Assembly: GCF_021347895.1 (NCBI RefSeq)
Contig: NC_067132.1
Span: 5,212,268 to 5,276,267 of the forward strand
DNA from: Acanthochromis polyacanthus
Taxonomy: Eukaryota > Chordata > Actinopteri > Pomacentridae
Reading direction: 5' to 3'
DNA length: 64,000 nucleotides
Shown here: positions 1 through 13,545 of the stretch, one piece after another
Layout of the letters: the number at the start of each line of letters is the position of its first letter
Numbering within the stretch: position 1 is the first letter of the stretch
Made by a program: the position numbers and the translations under genes
Notes under the pieces: generated by a model
The model's database searches: none
Seen by the model: the letters and a program-made list of their open reading frames with translations, nothing else
What the model was told of the DNA's origin: nothing

Positions 1-916
1 TGCAAAGTTTTTTAGTATTATCAAAGTAGAAAATTAAAAAGAAAGAAAGACATATTGTTTGCTGTAGTTATTTTAGAACTGAAATGTTTTGCTTTCATCC
101 TCCAGCAGCTCCAGTCGTGTCAGATCAGACTTCTATCAAAAACCATTTCAATAGAGGTGATTTTTCCACCCTCCACATATTTTTACAAGTCTTTCTGAAT
201 GACTGACCTTTACTTGCTTGTGCAAGCTGCCAGCTATTATTTATTTAAGGCCGGTTCATAATTTTAATATAAAATGTTATATTGCAATATGTTTTCTGCC
301 AGTCCTTCCACTCTGCAGAGTGGAACAGAAACTGCAGCCTTTTCCAGCCCTGTCGTTAAGCATTATCTTTGATTTTTTTTCTTTCAGTTCAGGAGGGGAA
401 AGAATAAAATCTCAGAGGATGGGTTTCAAGTCCAGTAGAAGAAGGTCCTGTCTACTGTCTGTCAGGGTGAGATGTAACACGCTGTCAGGTGGCTGAGCTC
501 AGGACACACCACAGCCTTTAACAGTCCACATCTTCCTGCCATAGCGGTTCAGCCAGAGTGAGCAGGTATTTTCAGGTATTTTAATGACAAAAATACGCAG
601 ACAAAAAACAATGCATTGCTTCATATGTAGTCATCATGAATAAAAATCATTTAAATATAAAAGAAATGCTGCAGTGTGGCTTCTTCAGGCTACTGCTGCT
701 GCATTCTCTTCCTGTTTTACATCTTTCTGCCTGGCTGCTTTTCAAAATAAAGACACAGGCCCCTTGTGGACTGACATCTCTGAAAAAGGATGTGCACGGA
801 TACTAAGAAAAGCACCGTATGTACATGTATACGTACAACGTTAAACTGAAAAACCAACTTAAAGCTGCTATGATCCATTTTATTGTATGACTAGTGGTTT
901 AAATGATGATCAGGAA
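1..916. other. unassigned AT-rich DNA
   Basis: I see no gene, RNA or recognised repeat here. Short open frames (for example 218-496) have no recognisable domain and no coding-like composition. Confidence 0.5.
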
Positions 917-1585
917 CAGAGGTGTCAAACTCATCATCAACAACTCCTATTGTTTCCTTTGTTTCAGTGCAAAAAAAGCACATTCTGAAAATGTTCACAT
1001 TTAAGGAATTATCTGTTTTTTTGTTTTGTTTTGTTTTTTTACAAAACATTATGAACAACCTGGAATTTCTTAAGAAAAATAAAATAAATTTCAACAGTAT
1101 TATACCTCAGTTCATTATTGACACATTACAGCTTTCATAACACAGAGTGTCTACAAAGGAACACTACATTTAGTCCTACATATCTGCAACTGAACGACAT
1201 AGTATTTTATTTTAAAAATGACAAATAACAAAAGCAAGACAAAATATTACAAAAATGAGACACACAACGGCAAAAGCAAGAAACAAAATGACAAAAAATG
1301 AAACAAACAACACGAAAGAATAAAAAAGAGACAAAAAATAGCCAAAAACGTTACAAAGCGACAAACAATGGACACAAATGAAACAAAAAATGATGAAAAC
1401 AATACCCAAAATAACAAATAAAGCAAAACACAAAATGACAACAATGGGACAAAAAACACAAGCGAGATAAAAAGGAAACACAAAACGACAAACACATGAA
1501 ACAAATGACAAAAAAAAAAAAGACAAAAACAACAAAAAAAGACAAGCTATTAAAGAAATGAGACACAAAATGAGAAAAGTACAAT
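917..1585 (+). mobile_element. hAT-like MITE, copy 1
   Basis: Starts with CAGAGGTGTCAAACTCAT, a hAT-type terminus. The body (about 960-1200) is shared with copies at 20782-21044, 36058-36794 (reverse) and 48599-49204, through phrases such as TTCTGAAAATGTTCACA and ACAAAACATTATGAACAACC. From about 1205 it runs into a strongly strand-biased tract built of short GACAAAATGA-like words, also present in the copies at 36 and 49 kb. No transposase is encoded. The long hydrophobic frame on the other strand is a low-complexity artefact. The right edge is not defined by a clear inverted terminus. Confidence 0.6.
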
Positions 1586-1775
1586 GAACACTCCAGTATT
1601 TTACTTTGGGATCAGAACAATGCTTTGGTTTGACAACAACTTCTTGTTGGAACCGGCTAACATTAGTCAGCAAAATATCATGGTTTGGGTTAAATACATC
1701 CCTTCTAAAACATGTTTGAAGCCTCTCATCCTTCTGTTTAGTAACCAGGGTGACAAGTCCCACGCCTTCTATATA

Positions 1776-1987
1776 CACACGTGGACAAAATTGTTGGTAC
1801 CCCTCAGTGAAAGAAGGAAAAACCCACAATTCTCACTGAAATCACTTGAAACTCACAAAAGTAACAATAAATAAAAATTTATTGAAAATTAAATAATCAA
1901 AATCAGCCATCACTTTTGAATTGTTGATTAACATAATTATTTAAAAAACAAACTAATGAAATAGGGCTGGACAAAAATGATGGTACC
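1776..1987. repeat. Tc1-A left inverted terminal repeat
   Basis: About 212 bp, complementary to 3197-3409 with few mismatches. The outer phrase ACAAAATTGTTGGTACC and the inner phrase ACAAAAATGATGGTACC resemble each other, giving the outer and inner direct repeats expected of IR/DR-type Tc1 termini, where transposase binds. Confidence 0.88.
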
Positions 1988-1993
1988 CATAAC

Positions 1994-3028
<1,035 letters not shown>

Positions 3029-3196
3029 GTTCAGTGTGGTACACACCTTTTCACCAAACAGCAGGGTGACTACTTGTCTCCCTTTAAATAGGCAGACTGA
3101 CTGATTATGAGTTTGGAAACACCTGTGATGTCAATTAAATGACACACCTGAGTTAATCATGTCACTCTGGTCAAATAGTTTTCAATCTTTTATAGA

Positions 3197-3409
3197 GGTA
3201 CCATCATTTTTGTCCAGGCCTGTTTCATTAGTTTGTTTTTTTAAATAATTATGTTAATCAACAATTCAAAAGTGATGGCTGTTTTTGATTATTTAATTTT
3301 CAATAAATTTTTATTTATTGTTACTTTTGTGAGTTTCAAGTGATTTCAGTGAGAATTGTGGGTTTTTCCTTCTTTAACTGAGGGGTACCAACAATTTTGT
3401 CCACGTGTG
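3197..3409. repeat. Tc1-A right inverted terminal repeat
   Basis: Partner of the left repeat. It starts at GGTACCATCATTTTTGTCC and ends at CCACGTGTG just before the TA. The transposase start lies about 170 bp inside it. Confidence 0.88.
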
Positions 3410-3411
3410 TA

Positions 3412-6400
3412 TATATATGTGACTGGTTGGCTGAAAAGGAGCAACAATAAAGCAGTGAAATAAAAGCCATACAGTCTGCTGATTTGAATCGTGTTTGTGA
3501 TACATCATTACCAGATTTAACAGAGCAGAACATGTATGTTCTATAAATAAAAATGCAGTTTAGTAGGAGGACTAGTTGCTGTCAGTGTCTTCAGTTCACT
3601 CTTTGGATTCCGCAAAGGGCCTATTATGCAAAACTGAGATTTCTATCAGTCTTGTGTACCTATGTTGTCCATCTCTTTTCATACCTATTTTGACTTATCC
3701 ATAAATTAAGTGTGTTGTTGTTTTAATCATTTAATTCCTAATTTAAAGTTCACTGGTCACCTGTCAGCTAATCACTGAGGAAGCTGGATGATGAATTATG
3801 ACCCAGTCCTCCTCTCAGTTCATTACTTGTTTGTTGCTTAAAGTTTTTCTAAGCAGCTTTGTGAATAGATCTTCATCCCTTAGCTAATAATGTGTGTTTG
3901 CTGACAGCCAGAGAGCCATTACTTTACAGACAGATGAAGGAAGCATTACTGCATAGACAGAGCTGTTCAATGCCAAAGTAAGCTTCAACCGGTGGACACA
4001 GGACATGTGGAACAGAGTGAAAACTACTCCCTGCCTGTACAGAAGGTGTGATAATAGAAGTCTTACAATAACTTCTCCATCTGAGAGTATAATCCAATTT
4101 AGCACAGCATCACCAGCCACTGACTAGCAGCTTCACAAAAGACTGCACTGTTGAATGACGGTCTTTGTGGCATCCTATGATAAGAAAAAACTGGACATAA
4201 CATCGTAACAGGTTATTGGATTATGTTGTCCAGTTTATCGGTCAGGCCGGCCATAACTGCAGTTCTTTGTTAGATGATTAGTTTGGCTGGCGGCTGTGTC
4301 TGTTCAATTAAGCATCTTGAATCTAACAACCAAACTATTGTAAAAATGACCAACAATGTCTGTTTTGCCGAGCAGTTCAGCTAGGAGAGGTGACGTAGGT
4401 AATTGCTCAGTGATTGCATTTGACTTTCATAATTGCACAACAGGGATAGCATGTGCAGTACTTTGTTTGCAGAATATTGATTTAGTGTTATATGTGTGAG
4501 CACAAACAGAATAAATTAGTTTGCCTGTTTTTTGTGCTCCCTTGTTGGAGAATAAAGGCCATTCAATGTTTTCATTAAGTTTTCTTTTCTTTTTCATGCA
4601 CCAGTCTCAGCTGAATGGCACCAAGGTTAGGTTAACATTCAGCCACACAGCAGGCCGGTCTGAGTGGGGAGACTTTTCAAGTTTTTACAATAAAGCAATT
4701 TGTATACATCACCAGATTAGCACTCCCAGGAGCTTCAGCGTATACAAGTTAATATAAATTTCATGTGAAGCTTCTCTAAAGAATGAATGAATTCTCTCAT
4801 AGCCAGGTTCAAAACAGCTGAAGTCCAGAAGACTCTATTAAGCCCGATGCTAACTTATGTTGTATGAGCAGCAGTCTGTTGAAATTAAACTAAAGACGGG
4901 AGGAAAATTTCAAGGACAAATATAGATTTATAGTTTAAGTTGGAATGAACATTTCACATCAGTGTGAAGTTATTTGTAATTTTCCATGGCTACAAGTAAA
5001 CTTAAAACACTGAGCATTTGTGATTGTGAAGGACTGAGGACTGTGTGTTAATAAAACAGACAGTATGCAGGTTAGCACGATGACTACATTTGCTGCACAT
5101 CCAAATTTCTTTGCCCATCTGGCATTGTTTGAAAGGTCAGGTCATGTAGTTTTATTTCCACTAAACCTCACTGCAATAAATACTGTGAGAGCAATCCAAC
5201 CAAGAAGAAAGGATGTGATTCTGGACACAAAATGCATCTGTTGGGCTCTAAGAGTCAAAAATGTGGAAACTGTAGACAGACAAAGATAACAGCTCGATGG
5301 TAAACATAGCAGCATCCAGCTGAGTTTTTACAGCTAGATACAAAAACATGATTAGATTCAGATCAGTCCTGTTGCATGAAATGAATGATCCTGTTACTCC
5401 TTGTCTGATAGATATATGAACTTTATAAAGTGGTTTCAGTGCCGGGTTGTTGTTCTGCCTTCAAGTGGCCACAAAGTCAAATAAGGCAGGTTTAACATGG
5501 CTGAATCATGCAGAAAGTCTACTAGAAAGTTCAGATGAAGTTGGGTCTGAAAAGTGGTTGCATACAAACAGAAACTAGAAACAAGTAAACAAAACTGTCT
5601 CCTTTTTTAAATTTAATTTAACGGGATCATAAACAAAACTAATGATAATCGCTGGAGTACAATTTGATTTACAGCGTAGAGGATAATGAGTGTACTGGAT
5701 CAGTGGTTAACAGGGCCAAGTACACTGAAATATTATCAATATAGAAAACACTCAGCTCAGAATGGAGAAGTGCTGTCTGTTTCCTCAGTGTGGTTAAAAC
5801 AAGCCACCATCAATATTTCTGCAGTTCTAAGGAACGCTGTGTGGACTGCAGAACAACAAAAGATTTTCAGAATCTGCTTTGAACAGTGAACATTTTATAA
5901 AATATACCCTACAATGACAGGAAATTAGGATTTCTGTAGGTGTTGATGAATGCCAGAGCCACGCTTCATTCATAGCTGCTGAAGGTTTGGACTTTCTAAG
6001 CTTACCTCACTTCAGTGTGTTTCAGACAGAAGGCATTAACTTCACTGCAAATCCCAGGGATGAAACTGCAGCAACCTGACCGAGACAGCAGATAGTGGTA
6101 AGTGAAGTGCAGAAACTGAGACAGCTCTCTTTACTATTCTATTAGTGTTTGCTAATAGTTTGCCCTCTTCGTACCCCCATCTGGGCCACGGCTGATGTCC
6201 CATGGCAGTGAATGTTGTGACATGTTAATAGCTGCCTACAATGTCAGATGCCAAGTTCCCATTATCAAGGATTCAAGGAATCTCAAAAAATCTCAAGAAA
6301 AGTCATATTCTCTGGTCTTTTCTTGCATTTTTAAAGTCCCCAACTGTTTCAGGAGCTAAAAGAACAGAGATGTTGGCTTTGGAGGTGAATACATTTGAGG

Positions 6401-6740
6401 TACTGAAAAATGCTGCCTGCACTCTTTATCCTGACTGAAGGCTGGCTGACAGCACCTTAACTATTAATAGTGCATATTCCAGATAACTCTTGGTGCAGGA
6501 AAGACAGAGCAGATAGAGTAAATATGCGTTAAACTTCTCCTTGTACGTCCAGTTCTTTGAGCCCCTGTATAGCCGTTAAACAGGCGTAATTAACTGGTAG
6601 AATGTATCCTTAGTAAAAATATCCATCCAAGTAGTCTCTTTTTCACACAAGGTACACCCAGTAACCAGCACTGGTGGACTATAACCCTCAGACAGAACAG
6701 AATACTTTGCTGTAGCACATTAAAGTGTAGCCTAGCTTAG
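3412..6740. other. unassigned DNA
   Basis: About 3.3 kb, AT-rich, with no domain-bearing frame, RNA gene or repeat that I recognise. Open frames of 60-78 codons here (3884-4120, 4521-4757, 5065-5289, 5686-5889, 6241-6438) look like chance. Confidence 0.5.
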
Positions 6741-6786
6741 CTAGACTGTATTCCCGTTATAAGGGATATACGGGAATACGGTCTAG
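6741..6786. repeat. 46-bp hairpin-forming palindrome
   Basis: CTAGACTGTATTCCCGT at 6741-6757 pairs with 6770-6786 with one mismatch around a 12-base loop. It abuts the left edge of the palindromic element that follows and may be part of its terminus. Confidence 0.75.
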
Positions 6787-6930
6787 CCCTCCTCCATTGA
6801 CACATTTTGACAGGTCTTCAAGCTCCGAGCAGATCAGACCAAACCAATCAGAGCAGCAGAGGCGGGAGTTAACGATGCGACCGCAACAGAGCGAGGTTTC
6901 TCTCGTGCGCTTTCCTCTGTTTTGCACGGG

Positions 6931-7020
6931 CTGAATTTGTCCTTAAAACCTCAACAAGAAGCAGCTCTTAAAGCTTTTCTTTTTAAAAAGGATGTATTTT
7001 TAATTCCGGCAGGCTGTACG
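6931..7020 (+). pseudogene. RecQ/DEAD-like helicase N-terminal fragment
   Basis: The reading frame contains LKPQQEAALKAFLFKKDVF, which resembles the start of RecQ-type superfamily II helicases: the Q-motif region (L-K-P-x-Q-x-x-A-L) followed by K-D-V-F and then a decayed Walker A (IPAGCT where a P-T-G-x-G-K-S would be expected). Only about 30 residues are recognisable and there is no methionine in a sensible place. Helicases of this kind occur in some large eukaryotic DNA transposons, such as certain Academ elements, so a captured transposon exon is plausible. The match is by eye from motif knowledge and is short, so it remains tentative. Confidence 0.35.
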
Positions 7021-7132
7021 ATAGAATGCGTAATGCTGCCCTCCACTGTTGAAAGGGAGAGCTTAGATTTTCCTCAGGACCCCTGTACGGCGAAGGAAGC
7101 TGTTAAAACTACAAAACATCATGGCGGAACAG

Positions 7133-7237
7133 CCCGATCTCACGAGGATTCGTGAAACTGTCACGTAAATTTTTGTTTCGGCTTCGTGCGCACCAACACG
7201 ATTTCGTCATGTTTTTCGTGCCGCTCACCACGAAATG
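7133..7237. repeat. inner inverted repeat, left arm (105 bp)
   Basis: Contains ATTCGTGAAACTGTCACGTA and ATTTCGTCATGTTTTTCGTG. It is the reverse complement of 7571-7675 with only scattered mismatches, mostly C/T and G/A as expected from CpG decay. Confidence 0.88.
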
Positions 7238-7362
7238 CACACCAATGTATTTTAAACGGCGGACTTTTCGTACCACTCAGAACGTATTTCAAAAGAATGT
7301 GTATATTATATTTTTAATGTAAAACCGTGGCGAATCCAACGCTATATTTTGCATGACATCGT

Positions 7363-7410
7363 CCCTAAACATAACCCTAACCATAACCCTAACCATAACC
7401 TAACCATAAG
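7363..7410 (+). repeat. interstitial telomere-like repeats
   Basis: About four imperfect units of CCATAACCCTAA and similar, a variant of the vertebrate CCCTAA telomere unit. It lies in the centre of the palindromic element, so it is more likely an internal part of that element than a chromosome-fusion scar. Confidence 0.7.
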
Positions 7411-7566
7411 CCGGTGGTACACTTACCAATTTGCATAGGAATTTCAAGAATGTCCGGCGGCCGGCGGCCGCAAACGCGATCACACAAGCAGTATACGCCG
7501 ATGGACAGCTTGGATCGTCATGAATCCGCCGGTATAAACCACTTTCAGATGTGATTACCACAGCGA
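7408..7566 (-). repeat. module shared with THAP element at 50.9-51.1 kb
   Basis: About 155 bp that aligns in reverse complement to 50918-51072. Shared phrases in the orientation of the 50-kb copy include TGGTAATCACATCTGAAAGT, GTTTATACCGGCGGATTCAT and AATTCCTATGCAAATT. Divergence is moderate. Confidence 0.85.
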
Positions 7567-7570
7567 AAAA

Positions 7571-7675
7571 CATTTCGTGGTGAGCGGCACGAAAAACATG
7601 ACGAAATCGTGCAGGTGCGCACGAAACCGAAACTAAAACTTACGTGACAGTTTCACGAATCCCTGTGAGACCGGG
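7571..7675. repeat. inner inverted repeat, right arm (105 bp)
   Basis: Partner of the left arm at 7133-7237; both arms are exactly 105 bp, with a 333-bp spacer between them. Confidence 0.88.
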
Positions 7676-7830
7676 TTGGGCGGAAAGGCAATTGTTAGGT
7701 CGCTTAGTGATTGCGTCACACATGCGTTACGCTGATTGGCTCTCTCCAATTCAAGCTGTGATCGGTAGTCCCGCCTCTGGGCTAGATTTGGTTCAATGGA
7801 GCAGTTCCAGACTGACTTTATGTGTATTTG

Positions 7831-10800
7831 TAATACACAATATAAAGGCTGTCTGGTCCCCAGGCAAATTAAAGTGAGCCTCTAGTAAGCTGGAACACAA
7901 ACACAGCAGTGGAAGATCATGATAGTTAGATTTCTGCATTGTTCAGTACAGTGTGCTCAGACTCCCCCAAAGCAGCACAACCTACAGACCTTTAGCGATG
8001 AGCTAGCCATCAGCTGGAGACACAGGAGCCCTGAGCCCACAAATCACGGCAGACAACTGTTCAAATGTCCTCAGCACGGCTATACAGCTGACATGCTAAG
8101 CTAGTGGTTAGCTTGGCAGGCAGCAGCGTTCCCTCTTGGCCAGGTGAAAATTACATACCATTTAAAATCCATCCTGAGCCCACTGTTTGGCACGCAGCTT
8201 TTCCATACGGCCCGTGAAGTCATCCAGGAGTGTTTCTGATGGTGAAGGAGGAAGATGAATTGCCGTTGTGTTGCCAGCTGCCTGGAATGTCTAAAAGGTC
8301 ACCGAGCATGTAGTGTGAGTGAAAGGCACCTTGAACAATGAGGGTCTTTCTGCTAACCACTGCTAGTGATTGATGGTAGGGAAGCCTCAGTATTACCTCT
8401 AGTGACAGACAGGTAGGGAGAACTCCACTGCAATACGTTTGTTTTGGTCACATCGGTACCACTGAGACCATTTAAACAAGACAGAGAAATGCAGCATTGC
8501 TTAGTACAAAATACTGTAAACTGAGAGTAAGAAGCAAAAAAACGGAATTAGAGATGACTGGAAAAGGGCGGATATGGTGTTTTTTCTGCAGAACAGTTTG
8601 ATGTTATAGTACACCGCTGCACGTACCACAGTAACACTGAAACAAGTTCACAGCAGCCTATCATGGATGTCTGGACAGATGTCTTGAAGTTAGTGAAACT
8701 GCTCAGACTGCAGCCATCTGGTCAGAACTTGTGATGACCGACTGTCCAACAGCCAAAAGCATTCGATCAGACATCAGTCACACTGCATGTCAAACAACAA
8801 ACATTAAGCCAGAAGGTAAAACTGCTGGAGGTTTCGCTATACTAGATTAAAACATGTCAGACTATTAAACTGATTGGGATCAGAGTGAGTAATACAGTCA
8901 GCTGTCCACTCAGATATAACACCAATGTTTAATAATTTGTCAGTTTTCTGGAGAAACTCTGTGAATGCTGATTCTCCAGTTAGGTGCCATTAAATCTAGA
9001 ATAGAAAAACGTGAAAAAAATTACTTGAAATTGAATATTTAGGTTTGTTTCCGGTACTAATTTAAAGAACATGATAGTTTATTTCTTTAGAAGCTTCAGT
9101 GAATGCCGAAGCTCTGCCAACACACAGGTTCATCTGTTTTAAAGTTTTCTTTGAATCCTTTTTCTTTCATTGCTTTATCAACTTTTCCACATCAGCTATG
9201 TCCACTGAGGGGTTTTATATGCAAATTTAAAAAGCGCATAAAAAGAGGTTGGTGGAAACACAGTTTGTGATCATTTCTTTGAGCAAACACTCGAGGATTG
9301 TCATTGAAGAGCGTGTCATTTTGACTCGAGATGAGCTGAACGATAAAGGTGATGAATGGCAGAACGGTTGCTCATAAATAGCGTGTCTCAGCACCTGATA
9401 AGACATTTAAAAGGGTCTTTGCAGGAGGGCTTCACCGTGATAAACCAGTAGTTTCAGAGGCACAACAACAAGGAGAAGAACATGGAACAATACAAGGAAT
9501 TCAAAGCAGTCGTCACAACATTTAGCACCTCACCATGAATGTCAAGCGTCCTTAAGGTGGAATAAAGAGTTGAAACTTCATCTTCATTAGTCTCCTACCA
9601 GTCAGATTTATGTTTAGTTGCATCACACTACGTTTCCTATAGGGGAAGAATGGGGTAAGGAGATGTAAGCCATCAGCTCATAAAGTAACACCTTTTTAAA
9701 TAGCATACAAGGTCACTGGAGGGAAGAATTAAGGTGGGAGTTAAGACACTGCTAATGGCTCTGTGTGTAATTAGGGATCAGCATTTGAGAGAGCAGCTGG
9801 CAGAACCACAGATGAAATGCTTACTGTTGGAATCTAAAATTCTGAGCTGTACATCCTTAACAATATGCAGCAACATCTGGATACACAAGGGGAAGAGGCT
9901 CCATCAGGCTGACTTCAGCAGTAAGAATCATTATTTTGCCCAACTGTTCACCCGAACTAAACCTCAGACCATTTGAGTCATTAAAGAGTACTTCCGTCTA
10001 AACTTCACTCCCTAAATGCTTAAACAAAGCATCAAATTTTCAAAATGTTAAATGGATTCTGAAGTGAAAAGGCAGTGGGGGGAAGAGAGGAGGGAAGAAA
10101 GGACAGAGAGGAAAAAGAGAGCTTAAAATGCATGAAGCATCGCCCTGATGATTTCTCAGGGTTTCTCTCATTGGTATTGACAAAGCCCTATTTCCGTGAG
10201 CAGAGGGGAGACAGCATTAGAGTGAGAGGATTGTTGAGATTGATGCCCAGCGAATATGCATGACAGAAGATGTCTTGTCTCAGTGAGTTAGTCACAGATG
10301 TATGAAGAGTGGGCCAGGCAGAGAAAATAGCCCCTCGTTGGATGCCACTGCCATTTATTTGAACTGAACTCTGTAATGATGTATTTTCTCTTTTCTGGTA
10401 GGCAATTCATTTCAGGTCAGAGAGACAGTCAGGCAGAAATGGAAACTCACCGGTAAAAACGTCATCTTAGATTCTCTCCTGCCTCCTAGAAAAAGGGTGG
10501 ACTGTCTGTAAAGATATTCCAGTTTGTACTTTATTTAATTAGTTTGTCACAGACAGAAACACACACTGACAGCAAACACCTAGCTGGCAGTCAGCACATT
10601 CAAAGCCAATACCTGGCTGTTTGCCTATCAAATGAATTAACTCTATAGCCAGAGTCATCTGATTCAGAGAGGAAAAACACAGGAGACTTTTCTTACATCT
10701 TACTAAACTTTGCAAAATACTTCTGCAGTCAGACATACAAACTCCAGAATTCCATTTGGTTGCCTCCTAATAAGACCACTGTTCTGCGGTTTTTTGTGTA

Positions 10801-11340
10801 ATGTTTTGAGGAATAGCCCAACAGTTGACTTGAACTGCAGTCAAAGAAAATATTTTATGATCAAGATCACTGCATTGTTATTTCTTTTCTGAGCTCAGTG
10901 ATCTCATCCCGTTGCAGTTATGAGCTCTTTGCTCACAGAGAGTGTCTGGAGGGCAGCACCAGGTTCAGCTCAGGAGCTGACTGTGTGATGAGCTTCTGCT
11001 TTAAATCAGCCACTGAATACGTGGAGAATGCAACTGCAAACTTAATGAAAACCCCACCGCCCAATTGTCATTTACTTACTAAGTCTGACTCTGAGAGTCC
11101 AAGTTAGCAGCTCTGTGAAGCTGTTCATAGTAACAGGAAGATGCTAACTGCTAAAGTCAACATGGTGGCATCATCTGAAAACCCAGTCTGATAGGATTCA
11201 TCCTCAGGGTGCCGTGAACATCTATAACACCTTTTATGACAGTCCCATCCATCTGTCTATCAAAAGCCTGTAGCTCTAGTCTTTCTTTCTTTTCTTATTT
11301 TTTGTTTATTTTAGAGAGCATCACAAAGAGACTGCATCCC
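7831..11340. other. unassigned DNA
   Basis: About 3.5 kb with no recognisable gene or repeat. A purine-rich stretch (10075-10125) and a more balanced block at about 10140-10380, with AT-rich words, stand out slightly. The small open frames have no recognisable domains. Confidence 0.5.
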
Positions 11341-11530
11341 AGGGCTGTGAGACACCGGGTACATCCTAGATGGGTCCTCAGTTCAGAGGCAGACAACCAT
11401 CACAATCACACACCTACAGCCAATTCAGAACCAGGAACTAATAAACCATGCATGTAAGAACTTACCAGCTCCATAGAGACTGGTCCTTGCAGACTAGCAG
11501 GTTTGAGCCCAGAACCTTCTTGTAAACCAG
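11341..11530 (-). repeat. SINE-like dispersed repeat, degraded
   Basis: A reverse-oriented, eroded copy of the repeat best preserved at 45555-45905. The phrases about cytosine-rich gaps, CACACCTACAGCCAATTCAGAA and the following segment line up with the reverse complement of that copy. Confidence 0.5.
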
Positions 11531-13372
11531 TCAATAGTTATAATTTAGTCTGACATGCTATTCCACACCATGAGCATTGATGATGTTCTTTGTGTTGTTA
11601 GCAGCTAAACTGAATAAGAAGATGTGCAGAGAATTTCTACAAAGTCAAACTTGAAGTGTTACCTCATTTTGCCTCTTTGGATCCGACTTCTCCAGCCATC
11701 ATGCAGTTTGCATGTCGATATTAAGACTGGCACCAAAACCATTCCTTAGCATGTGATAAGCATCCTCTGTTTGCCCCTGAGTGGTTCATGAACAATCGAT
11801 AGTTACACATCAAACTGTGACCAGTTATGCAAACTAGAAGTGTGTCTGCTTTGTCAGATAGATGTGAAGAAAAAAAAGACCAAAAGGTGTCCAGGGTGGA
11901 CATGGAGCTTGAAGATCAGTTTCTTTATGCATGTGTGCAGATCTCAGAACAGAGCTGGGTCTGATGAATGTTCCTGCTGCTGATCAGTGCATGTCAGAAG
12001 CATTAATAACTCCTGCTGACCTTGTCTTATGACACTGAGTGGTTTTACAGTATAAATCTATTGATTGGCCACCAAGATGGATGTACTCAGTGGGTGTGAT
12101 TCTTCTCACTTGGAGATGGACGTCACCCACACACTATATTGACGTAGAACCATCACAGATGGAATGATAAGTCTGGTCAGTGTGTGTGCTGGAGAGTTTC
12201 TACAAAGGATTCTGCTGCTCAGACTGAAGTGTGCTGTGGGCTTTCTGAAACATCCTCCTTCTTCCCCTGGACCAAGAATCTAAGTCGTCCTCTATATCTG
12301 ATCTAATATTAACATCTGACAGCAAGTGAGATTTTGTCTAAAGAGCCAGCTTTACTTTGGGTTGAGTTCAAATACTAAAGTTAGTGAGACATAAAAGTTC
12401 ACTTGAAGGACATCAAGGAGAACTGTTGGCTACAGCAGTGAAGGAAACGGAGTAAACAAAGAAGGCTGTCCTCCTGAATGTAGCGGTTCAGCTGTCCGAC
12501 AGTCTGTTCATCCAACACCACCATGAGGCCGGCTTCCAGCAGTAGTCTGCTTTATGGCTAAACAGCAGCAGAACTAATGACATTAAGATCAGCCTCAGCC
12601 ACACTTTGTGTTTATTGCTAATAAGCAAATGACTCTATATAAAAAAGAGAAGCAGAAAAAGATATGAAAGCTGCTGCATATCAACACTGTCACAGTGAGC
12701 ATGTAAGAACAACAGAAAAATCTAACTGATAAAATGTGTTTACAGAAATTTACTTCATTTTGTTGGTTATTTTCTATCTTGTGTTTTAGAGTGATTTCAG
12801 TTTTGATTGTATTTTTCCAGAAGCTGTTTTATTTTATTTTTCATCTGGATTGCTTTTTGTTGATAAGATTTTTCCTGGTCCACCAGTAAAGTAGAATGTC
12901 AGATGGCAAACATCCCACTTGTGGATCTATAACTGCACAAACCATCCAATAAAAAAGAGCCGATAATAGATGAGCTCAAATTAAAGAAATGCTGAAATGG
13001 AAAAGGAAAGGAAAGGAAAGGAAAAATTCACTGTCCAGATGCATATTCTTAATGTCAAATCAGATAAAACAGCTTTAACAGATCAAAAATATAACAAAAC
13101 AAATACAAAGCATGTGTTTTGGTTTACAGGTTTCTTTGTATCTGTCATCTTTTCTTTTATTTTGTCATATCACCCTCATAGAGTAGGTTGAATTCGATTT
13201 TATTTATTTCTTTGGTTTCAGCAGCACAATTTTGCTTCTAATCCCCTCTCTTGTGTTTTTTACTCTCTAAATACTCCGCTTTAAAAATAAATCCTAACTA
13301 CCACTCTGTAACTTAGCGTTGTTTATTTTCTTTTGCTATGGTCATTGTTAGGACCCAGACAGCCGGGTCGTA
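11531..13372. other. unassigned DNA with a small GGAAA microsatellite
   Basis: No gene seen. A short (GGAAA)n run lies at about 12997-13025. The segment 12720-12870 is T-rich on this strand. Confidence 0.5.
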
Positions 13373-13545
13373 ACAATCACCAATGAACCTCAGCATGTTT
13401 TTGGACTGTGGGAGGAAGCTGGAGAACCTGGAGAACAGCCACAAGAACATGGAGACTGCATGCAGGAAGGTCCCAGGAAGGCCAGGATGTGAACTGCAGG
13501 GCGACAGTGCTAACCACCATCCACTGTGCAGCCTGATTGCAAAGC
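13373..13545 (-). repeat. SINE-like dispersed repeat, 5' part
   Basis: Matches the reverse complement of 45560-45735: CAGCATGTTTTTGGACTGTG, GGAGGAAGCTGGAGAACCTG and ACATGGAGACTGCATGCAGG are conserved. The distal half of the repeat is missing. Confidence 0.75.

Larger units (their letters stand above)
6782..7817 (+). mobile_element. CpG-rich long-inverted-repeat DNA transposon derivative
   Basis: The outer ends are weakly inverted (GTCT-G-CT-CTCCATTGA at 6781-6800 against 7794-7816), then AGAGGCGGGA on the left matches TCCCGCCTCT on the right, then a strong 105-bp inverted pair at 7133-7237 and 7571-7675. This order suggests one long-TIR element. The left arm holds an extra 200-bp stretch with a helicase-like fragment, and the centre holds telomere-like repeats and a module shared with the THAP element at 50 kb. 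I cannot assign a superfamily; no convincing target duplication was found. The inner pair could be a separate, nested element. Confidence 0.5.

Noticed and set aside
1212..1829. 205-codon hydrophobic frame resembling a membrane protein
   Set aside because: Produced by the low-complexity GACAAAAT tract of the MITE read on the opposite strand (F/L/V/C-rich output); the same happens at 36006-36359 and 48968-49237.
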